Of a stretch of 64,000 nucleotides of DNA, positions 34,803 to 41,226 are shown one piece after another. The stretch is from positions 1,116,001 to 1,180,000 of the forward strand of contig NZ_CP010515.1 of assembly GCF_003431325.1 (NCBI RefSeq), in the 5' to 3' direction. Made by a program: the position numbers and the translations under genes. The stretch's first letter is position 1. The number at the start of each line of letters is the position of its first letter. Below the pieces are notes generated by a model, which saw nothing but the letters and a program-made list of their open reading frames with translations, did not search any database and was not told where the DNA came from. Source of the DNA: Acidilobus sp. 7A (GTDB taxonomy: Archaea; Thermoproteota; Thermoprotei_A; Sulfolobales; Acidilobaceae).

Positions 34803-35897
34803 ATGAGAGGAAAGGTTGGGCTCATTGTAAACCCCATAGCAGGCATGGGGGGAAGGGCTGGACTGAAGGGGACAGACGGCGAAGCGTATGAGAAGGCCAT
34901 AGCCCTTGGGGCTAAGCCTGTGTCCCCGCTAAGGGCTAGGGAGTTCATCAGGTCGCTGCGCTCCCGCATAAGCCTGGTGACGCCTGAGGGCATAATGGGG
35001 GAGGACGAGGCACTAGCAGAGGGACTAAGGCCTGAAGTAATAAAGTGCGTTAATAACAGTACCAGGACGACGGCCGAGGACACTGTAAGGTGCGCAGAAC
35101 TCATCTCTAGAGATGTTGACATCATTGTGTTTGTCGGGGGTGACGGCACGGCCAGGGACGTTGCGAGCTCTGTCGACCTTAGCCTGCCGATCCTCGGCGT
35201 TCCCTCCGGCGTTAAGATGTACAGCGGCGTCTTTGCTGAGACCCCCTCGGCTGCGGCTGCTGCCCTCCTCAGGTTCATTAACGGCGAGGCCCAGCTAGTT
35301 AAGGCCGAAGTCCTTGACATTGACGAGGAGGCCTTTAGGAGGGGCGAGCTCAGGGTGAGGCTCTACGGCTACGCCCTCGTGCCAGGGGCGCCGGAGGTTG
35401 TGACCAGCGGCAAGGAAGCTGGCGCCCACGACGAGGAGGAGCTGAAGTCTATAGCCAAGTACGTGAGGGAGAACATGGAGCCTGACACACTTTACCTTCT
35501 CGGCCCTGGGACTTCTGTCGCGGCAGTGGCCGAGGAGCTTGGCGTCCAGAAGACCATCCTTGGGGTGGACGCCGTGTATAACGGTAAGCTTATAGGCTCT
35601 GACCTTAATGAGCGGCAGATCCTTGAGCTACTTAGGGTTTACAGAAGAGCCAAAATAATAGTGTCCCCCCTTGGCGGCCAGGGCTTTCTATTTGGGAGGG
35701 GCAACCAGCAGCTGAGCCCTGACGTGCTAAGGGCTGTTGGACACAATAATGTTATCATAATCTCGACTAAGGACAAGCTCGTGAGGCTAAGGACGCTCAG
35801 GGTGGACACCGGAGACGAGGAGCTGAACTCCATGTTTAGGGGCTACAGAAGAGTGATAGTGGGCTATGGTGAGGAGGCAGTGGTCCTAGTGTCGTAA
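34803..35897 (+). CDS. NAD-kinase-like protein, archaeal COG3199 type
   Basis: 364 residues of the ATP-NAD kinase/diacylglycerol kinase superfamily. VGLIVNPIAGMGGRAGLKG at the N-terminus and IIVFVGGDGTARDVASS (the GGDG motif) mark the nucleotide-binding domain; GVPSGVKMYSGVFAETP follows. A C-terminal section has SPLGGQGFLFGRGNQQLSP. Archaeal COG3199 members are annotated as ATP-NAD kinases but their substrate has not, to my knowledge, been generally proven. Read divergently from the pilin-like gene. Confidence 0.8.
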   Translation: MRGKVGLIVNPIAGMGGRAGLKGTDGEAYEKAIALGAKPVSPLRAREFIRSLRSRISLVTPEGIMGEDEALAEGLRPEVIKCVNNSTRTTAEDTVRCAELISRDVDIIVFVGGDGTARDVASSVDLSLPILGVPSGVKMYSGVFAETPSAAAAALLRFINGEAQLVKAEVLDIDEEAFRRGELRVRLYGYALVPGAPEVVTSGKEAGAHDEEELKSIAKYVRENMEPDTLYLLGPGTSVAAVAEELGVQKTILGVDAVYNGKLIGSDLNERQILELLRVYRRAKIIVSPLGGQGFLFGRGNQQLSPDVLRAVGHNNVIIISTKDKLVRLRTLRVDTGDEELNSMFRGYRRVIVGYGEEAVVLVS

Positions 35898-35902
35898 GCC
35901 AT

Positions 35903-36046
35903 AGGAGGTGGCGAAGGGGGAGGGCCATCGAAGGCCCTGCGGCGCGTGCCGCGGGGTCTCCAGAGGGTCACGTCTGAGGTCCTGGGGGCTTGGGGCCCTC
36001 AGAGCCTTTTGCGTGACCCTTTAGTGGCCCTCTCCTTCGCCACCGG
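35903..36046 (-). ncRNA. Candidate structured noncoding RNA with a three-way junction
   Basis: On the minus strand GGTGGCGAAGGAGAGGGCCA near 36043 pairs with an almost fully complementary segment ending near 35905, giving a closing stem of about 20 bp. Inside are a stem built from GGGTCACG and CGTGACCC with an apical CTGAGG/CCTCAG helix, and a GC hairpin around CCGCGGC...GCCGCAGG. The minus-strand box CCTTATATATCC (36063-36078) is about 25 bp upstream of the first stem, the right distance for a transcription start at 36046. No protein frame fits. It lacks the consensus bits I would need for RNase P or SRP RNA, so the class is unknown. Confidence 0.45.
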
Positions 36047-36062
36047 TTTGCCTACTACTGTC

Positions 36063-36078
36063 CCAAGGATATATAAGG
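36063..36078 (-). promoter_or_regulatory. TATA-box region for the candidate RNA
   Basis: GGATATATAAGG on the plus strand reads CCTTATATATCC on the minus strand. It lies about 25 bp before the first paired base of the hairpin RNA and far from any coding start, so it most simply serves that RNA. Confidence 0.4.
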
Positions 36079-36177
36079 GGTTAAGCTAGTTACACAAACT
36101 TACCCATGCTTTAAAACGCCCTACGTAGCTGTTTCAGCTTTCATGTAGGTTTATAAGTTGTCACCACAATCAGCATA

Positions 36178-36370
36178 TACAGGAGGTACGTGTCTGCGCA
36201 CTCAAGATGTGGGGCCCCTGGGGTGGCCCTGAACGCCCCCAAGCCCGATGAAACCCCGAGCGGGGTGCGGGGGAACAGGGATGAGGCGGTGACCGTAAGG
36301 CAACACGAACCTATATGAGAGTTGAACCCCTCCCGCTGCTGAGGGCTTTAGTCCGCGCCGCACACTCAAT
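36178..36370 (+). mobile_element. Relic of tnpB 3' end with right-end palindrome (IS605/IS1341 type)
   Basis: A start-less open frame from 36181 to TGA 36316-36318 encodes ALNAPKPDETPSGVRGNRDE and RQHEPI, which I recognise as the style of the unconserved C-terminal tail of crenarchaeal TnpB proteins. The same DNA folds strongly (ACCCCGAGCGGGGT), and GAGAGTTGAACCCCTCCCGC followed by TGAGGG (36316-36346) resembles the terminal hairpin of such elements, where omega-RNA is encoded. The catalytic domains are absent. TTTATAAG at 36151-36158 would start transcription near 36180. The remaining 36371-36470 shows nothing coding. Confidence 0.5.
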
Positions 36371-36470
36371 TTAAAACTATGCCTAGCGTCAAGTTTAGCC
36401 TAAAAGCATCATCCCTGCTTTCCAGCTGTTCAGATAGCGCAGCTTAAAAGAAAGAGGCCTATCACGACAG

Positions 36471-37733
36471 TTACGTCTTAGGGTTAATCAGGAGGCAGGA
36501 GGCGTAGTGACCCTCAGAGACCCTCCTCATGGGCGGCTCCATGTAGTTTGCTAGCTTAACTAAGACGCCGCCGCCCTCCTCCTTCAGAGAATCTATTGAC
36601 TTCAGGGCCCTTGCGGTGTCAGACTCGGCGTCCACCATTGACTTTAGCTCTGAGGAGGTCACGCCTGTAACCACGAGCGTCGCCTCGTCAAGGACCTTGA
36701 TTGATAGCCTGTCGCTCAGCTCAACATACCTAGCCTCAGCCAGCCTGCGAAGGGCCTCGGCAACCTCGTCGGCCGTCCAGCCGCACTGGGCCACCGACAC
36801 GGGGCACCTAGGGTGGAACCTGCAGCCCCTGGGCGGGTTCACAAGGCTAGGGACGTCACCCTTGAGCACGACCCTCCTCATCAGCTTGCCTACCTGCGGC
36901 ACAGACGATATGAGGGCCTGGGTGTATGGGTGCGCTGGAGACCTTATCACAGCGGCCTTGGGCCCCCTCTCCATCAGCTTCCCTGCGTACATAACGTATA
37001 TCCTGTCAGCCATGTATGAGACCACAGATATGTTGTGAGTTATGAGGAGCATAGCCATATTATACTTCTCCCTGAGCCCCTTCAGAAGCTCGAGTATCTC
37101 AGCCTGCACCGACACGTCAAGTGCGCTTGTGGGCTCGTCGAGGACTACGAACCTGGGGTTTGTGGCTATGCCCCTGGCTATGGCTACCCTCTGCCTCTGG
37201 CCGCCGCTGAGCTCGTGCGGGTACCTCTCAGCAAACTCCCTTGGCAGCTGGACCTCCTCTAGCAGGTCGTAGACCCTTGAGAGCGCCTTATCCTTGTCAG
37301 CAAAGCCCGTCTCTATCATGGGCTCTGCTATTATGTCGGCTATCGTAAGCCTGGGGTCGAGCGAGGAGTAGGGGTCCTGGAAGACTATGCCTACCTCTCT
37401 CCTGAACCCCTTAAGCGCTCTGCCCTTCAGCTTTAGGACCGAGTACTTGGAGGCTATCTTACTGGCCGCCTCTGGGTCGTTCCTTTCAAGCGCCGCGTCG
37501 TAGTTCTCAAGCTCCCCGTCAGGTATTTTGAAGAGCACCTCCCCAGCCGTCGGCTCGAGCAGCCTTATGAGCATCCTCCCCAGCGTCGTCTTGCCACTGC
37601 CGCTCTCACCAACAAGGCCTACTATCTCGCCCTCGGCGACCTCTATGTTAACGTCGTCCACAGCCCTTACATATGCCCTCCTGACCCCTTTGACCGGGAA
37701 GTACATCTTAAGGTGTCTGCCGGCGATTATCAT
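36471..37733 (-). CDS. Opp/Dpp ABC transporter ATP-binding protein (second ATPase, OppF-like)
   Basis: 420-residue ATPase energising oligopeptide- or oligosaccharide-type import. Walker A GESGSGKTTLGR, Q-loop FQDPYSSLDP, signature LSGGQRQRVAIARG, Walker B FVVLDEPTSALD. After it comes the Opp C-terminal domain with CRFHPRCPVSVAQC, whose Cys can hold an Fe-S cluster in relatives. An insertion of about 45 residues (around GELENYDAALERNDPEAAS) separates Walker A and the Q-loop. ATG 37733 is chosen because GAGGTGA lies five bases upstream; the frame is open to 37769. Last gene of the five-gene operon. Confidence 0.9.
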   Translation of the reverse strand: MIIAGRHLKMYFPVKGVRRAYVRAVDDVNIEVAEGEIVGLVGESGSGKTTLGRMLIRLLEPTAGEVLFKIPDGELENYDAALERNDPEAASKIASKYSVLKLKGRALKGFRREVGIVFQDPYSSLDPRLTIADIIAEPMIETGFADKDKALSRVYDLLEEVQLPREFAERYPHELSGGQRQRVAIARGIATNPRFVVLDEPTSALDVSVQAEILELLKGLREKYNMAMLLITHNISVVSYMADRIYVMYAGKLMERGPKAAVIRSPAHPYTQALISSVPQVGKLMRRVVLKGDVPSLVNPPRGCRFHPRCPVSVAQCGWTADEVAEALRRLAEARYVELSDRLSIKVLDEATLVVTGVTSSELKSMVDAESDTARALKSIDSLKEEGGGVLVKLANYMEPPMRRVSEGHYASCLLINPKT

Positions 37734-37738
37734 TGTCT

Positions 37739-39097
37739 TCACCTCGCCCCCTCTGCGTAGAGCCAACATGCTACCTTGTGGCCGCCCCCTAGGTCAACCG
37801 TGGGCGGCTCCTTGGTCCTACATACAGGCATGGCGAATGGGCACCTGGGGTGAAACATGCAGCCGCTCGGCGGGTTCCTTAGGTCTGGCACCTCGCCCTT
37901 TATGCCCTTGAGTTCGTGGGGCTCTATCGTAGGCACTGCCTCCAGCAGCATCTGGGTGTAGGGGTGCTTTGGCTCCTTGAAGACGGCATCCTTTGGCCCC
38001 ACCTCAACTACCTTCCCAGCGTACATTATCGCTACCCTGTCTGAGACCTGGTAGAGGATGCTCAGGTCGTGGGAGATGAACATGTACGCCGCCCCTATGT
38101 CCTCCTTCAGCTCATTCAGGAGCTCAAGTATCTGGGCCTGCACCGTCACATCAAGTGCGCTTGTGGGCTCGTCGAGAATCACGAGCTCAGGGTTGTTTAC
38201 CATTGCGGCAGCTATTGCAACCCTTTGCCTCATGCCGCCGCTGAGCTCATGCGGGTACATTCTGACCACTTTCTCGGGCTCGGGCATGCCGAGGAGGCCG
38301 AGGAACTCCGCTGCCTTGACGTAGCCCTCCTTAAGCAGCTCCCTCCTTACCAGGCGCGACGCCAGCGGGTTCCTTGGAACTCTGTTAGCTTTAGCTACGG
38401 ACTCCAGCGGCCCCTTCACGAGCGGGTTAAGCTTCTCGCAACAGAGGCTTAGTACCCTGAGCTCTTTTACAGCATCATGGACGTCCCTCCTCCTCCAAAT
38501 CGATATTGCCTGGTCGTCAAGGCCTTCAAGCCCCTTGGCCTTCGCGTACTCCCTGAGGCCGCTATAGTCATTAGACTTCAAGTAGCCCAAGACGCTCTTT
38601 ACGTCATCCTTGGTAGCCTTGGCTCTTGCGAGCCTGCGCTTGGCCAACAGGGCTGGGTTGTGCTGAAGCAGAACCTCCGCTATCTGGAAGCCCACGGGCA
38701 GGACTGGGTTCAAGGAAGTCATGGGCTCCTGGAACACCATGGACATTTTGACGCCCCTTACGTTCATCATCTTCTTGTGAAGCTTCTTCAATACGTCCTC
38801 GTTCTTGTCAGGCCTGAACTTCTTAGCCCTCTTGAAGTAGTTCCTGAGCGGCTCTACCACGTCAAAGCTGTCGACCAGCACCTGGCCATCAGTGACGGCG
38901 GCGTTCCTAGGTATGAGGCCCATTATGGTGAGCCCCAGCGTGCTCTTGCCGCAGCCGCTCTCGCCGGCAACCCCCAGGACCTCGCCCCTGTATATCTCTA
39001 GGTCAACGCCGTTAAGCGCCCTATAGACGCCCCTCCTCGTGTAGTAGGCGAGCCTGAGGCCCTTTACAACAACTATGGGTTCCTTGCCCTGGCTCAT
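37739..39097 (-). CDS. Opp/Dpp ABC transporter ATP-binding protein (first ATPase, OppD-like)
   Basis: 452 residues. Walker A GESGCGKSTLGLT, Q-loop VFQEPMTSLNP, signature LSGGMRQRVAIAAA, Walker B LVILDEPTSALD, and the C-terminal CMFHPRCPFAMPVC cluster motif. Between Q-loop and signature lies an extra stretch of roughly 110 residues, charged and helical, making the protein longer than standard OppD. ATG 39097 overlaps the stop of the permease gene by four bases (ATGA). It pairs with the OppF-like protein as a heterodimer. Confidence 0.9.
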   Translation of the reverse strand: MSQGKEPIVVVKGLRLAYYTRRGVYRALNGVDLEIYRGEVLGVAGESGCGKSTLGLTIMGLIPRNAAVTDGQVLVDSFDVVEPLRNYFKRAKKFRPDKNEDVLKKLHKKMMNVRGVKMSMVFQEPMTSLNPVLPVGFQIAEVLLQHNPALLAKRRLARAKATKDDVKSVLGYLKSNDYSGLREYAKAKGLEGLDDQAISIWRRRDVHDAVKELRVLSLCCEKLNPLVKGPLESVAKANRVPRNPLASRLVRRELLKEGYVKAAEFLGLLGMPEPEKVVRMYPHELSGGMRQRVAIAAAMVNNPELVILDEPTSALDVTVQAQILELLNELKEDIGAAYMFISHDLSILYQVSDRVAIMYAGKVVEVGPKDAVFKEPKHPYTQMLLEAVPTIEPHELKGIKGEVPDLRNPPSGCMFHPRCPFAMPVCRTKEPPTVDLGGGHKVACWLYAEGAR

Positions 39098-40053
39098 AGC
39101 GAGCTCCTCCTCCTCGGGTTAATCACGTCCATGAGGCCCATTCCCAACAGGTATACGCCGACCGCAAATATCACTATAAAGGAGCCGGGGATTATCACAG
39201 TCCATGGCGCTGTAGTCAGGTACTGGAGCCCGAGCGTCGTGAGGTAGCCCAGCTCTGGGAAGTTGGCGACCGGCAGGAAGCCTATAAAGGCCAACGTTGC
39301 AATCGCTAGCATTATTGTGCCCAGGTCCATCGACATCTGCACTAGCACGGGCGGGAGCGCGTTGGGCAGTATATGCCTGAACATTATCTTTGCGTTGCCC
39401 GCGCCAGCTGCCCTTGCAGCCTCTATGAAGGTCATCTCCTTCACCTGGAGCGTGACGCTCCTCGTGTACCTGGCGTAGAGAGGCCACCAGACCACTATGA
39501 GCGCTATGATGAGGCTTGTCAAGTCCCTGCCAAGAACGTAGCCCACGGCTATGGCAAGGACCAGGTACGGGACGCTGAAGAATATGTCAGTTATCCTCAT
39601 GAGCACGTCATCAACCCACCCGCCAAGGTAAGTGGCTATGATACCTATTACAATGCCTATGCCAGCGCCAGGTAGCACTACTGCCACTGAGAGACCAAGG
39701 TCAACGCGTATGGCCTTTATTATGGCATTCAGTAGGTCTATGCCTGGGTATGTCGTGCCCAGTGGGTGCTCCCTTGAGGGCGGCAGGGGGATGGGGTTCG
39801 CGTAGTTGGGCACAAGAACGTACGGATGCCTCAGGCCTATCAGCCACGGCGCGAACTGGACTATGAGCGCGTCAGCGGCGTAAAGCAGCACTATTATTAG
39901 GCCCGCGACCGCAGGCTTATTGGACATGAACACGCTCAGCGAAAGCTTTCTCTCGGGCGTCAGAAGCTTGAGGGACCTCCTGCCCCTAAGTCCTGAAACC
40001 AGTATAGCGGGCACCGCTATTATTATGGCGGCGGCTACCGCCTCCTTTATCAT
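39094..40053 (-). CDS. Opp/Dpp ABC transporter permease (DppC-like)
   Basis: 319 residues with an N-terminal cytosolic/membrane segment typical of DppC, NPIPLPPSREHPLGTTYPG before the core, and five or six helices. The EAA loop for ATPase docking is FIEAARAAGAGNAKIMFRHI. It partners the DppB-like permease whose stop it overlaps by four bases. The rest of the operon supplies two ATPases and the binding protein. Confidence 0.92.
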   Translation of the reverse strand: MIKEAVAAAIIIAVPAILVSGLRGRRSLKLLTPERKLSLSVFMSNKPAVAGLIIVLLYAADALIVQFAPWLIGLRHPYVLVPNYANPIPLPPSREHPLGTTYPGIDLLNAIIKAIRVDLGLSVAVVLPGAGIGIVIGIIATYLGGWVDDVLMRITDIFFSVPYLVLAIAVGYVLGRDLTSLIIALIVVWWPLYARYTRSVTLQVKEMTFIEAARAAGAGNAKIMFRHILPNALPPVLVQMSMDLGTIMLAIATLAFIGFLPVANFPELGYLTTLGLQYLTTAPWTVIIPGSFIVIFAVGVYLLGMGLMDVINPRRRSSL

Positions 40054-41087
40054 CCCAGCCTCACCCTGGGGTCCTTAAGGGCAAAGACTATGTCAAGGAC
40101 AAGGCTAACAGTTATGAAGATAAGCCCGAAGAGCAGCGTCCCCGCCATTATGCCGCCCATGTCGTTATCTATCATTGCCTGAGTCAGCCAGTACCCTATG
40201 CCTGGGTAGTTGAATATGTACTCTATAACTACGACTCCGCTCAGCATGCCGGCCACTGTATATGCAAAGTTGGTGTAAACTGGGAACATGGCCGTTGGCC
40301 TGGCGTGCCTCCTTATTACGATGCCCTCCGGGAGGCCCTTGGACCTGGCGAACCTAACGTAGTCCTGGTCCAGGACCTCAAGCATGGAGGCCCTCAATAT
40401 GTTTATGACGCCGGCCATAACCCCAAGCGCCAGGGTGAACGAGGGAAGCAGTAGGTGTAGGAATGCGCTCAGGGCCACGCTCCAGTCCCCATGTATAAGC
40501 GCGTCTATGAGGAGCACGTGCGTTGGATACGTTATGCCGTTCCTGTACCAACTGAGACCAGCCAGAATGGTTGAGCTGACAGTACCTGATATGGGTAGCA
40601 CTTTAAGGTAGACGGCGAATATTAGTATCAGCGCAAGTGCTAAGAGGTAGGGGGGCATTCCGTAGAGACCATATGATATAACCCTTATTGCCACGTCGTC
40701 AGGCTTGTCCCTCCTCACAGCTGACCACGTGCCCAACGGTATGCCAATTATCCACGTCAGTATGCCGGCGAAGACTGCCAGAAGTGCCGTGTTCGGGAAG
40801 AATATCTCTATGGCCTCTGTCACTGTGCCGCTGAACGCCGAGGTCGTGGTGTAGCCCAAGTTGCCCCTTAACACTGCCGCGAGCCAGTAGAAGTACTGAA
40901 CATAAATGGGCTGGTTCAGGTGGAACTCCTCCTCAAGCTCCTTTATCTGCTGCAACTTCGCTGGGCCTGTTAGCCTGGGATTTATATACATTGCGAGAAG
41001 CTTCGTGGGTCCACCTACGTGGATAAGTGCAAACACCATGACCGTGAGCCCTATAAGTGTAGGTATATAGTAAATTAACCTCTTCAC
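40050..41087 (-). CDS. Opp/Dpp ABC transporter permease (DppB-like)
   Basis: 345 residues starting MKRLIYYIPTLIGLTVMVFA, a DppB-type N-terminal helix, followed by a large outer loop and five further helices. The ATPase docking loop is VRFARSKGLPEGIVIRRHAR. It lies 139 bp downstream of the binding-protein gene; the gap contains an A/T-rich stretch where a partial terminator would let the binding protein be made in excess. Confidence 0.92.
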   Translation of the reverse strand: MKRLIYYIPTLIGLTVMVFALIHVGGPTKLLAMYINPRLTGPAKLQQIKELEEEFHLNQPIYVQYFYWLAAVLRGNLGYTTTSAFSGTVTEAIEIFFPNTALLAVFAGILTWIIGIPLGTWSAVRRDKPDDVAIRVISYGLYGMPPYLLALALILIFAVYLKVLPISGTVSSTILAGLSWYRNGITYPTHVLLIDALIHGDWSVALSAFLHLLLPSFTLALGVMAGVINILRASMLEVLDQDYVRFARSKGLPEGIVIRRHARPTAMFPVYTNFAYTVAGMLSGVVVIEYIFNYPGIGYWLTQAMIDNDMGGIMAGTLLFGLIFITVSLVLDIVFALKDPRVRLG

Positions 41088-41226
41088 AATATACTGCCAA
41101 AGGTTTATCTTAGCTCCCCCCGGACGCTTAGGGACTCAGAATGGGGCCTTAAAAGTTTGACCCCACGAACTATTACGGAAAATATAAAAAACTTAACATC
41201 AGCTTTTATTTAATTGCTGCGTAAGG

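Noticed and set aside
35903-36046. Assignment of the hairpin RNA to RNase P or SRP RNA
   Set aside because: The universally conserved sequence blocks of both RNAs are absent and the length is too short.
36178-36370. C/D-box sRNA reading based on GATGA and CTGA words
   Set aside because: The boxes are not at guide-RNA spacing, and the continuous frame with a TnpB-like tail explains the sequence better.
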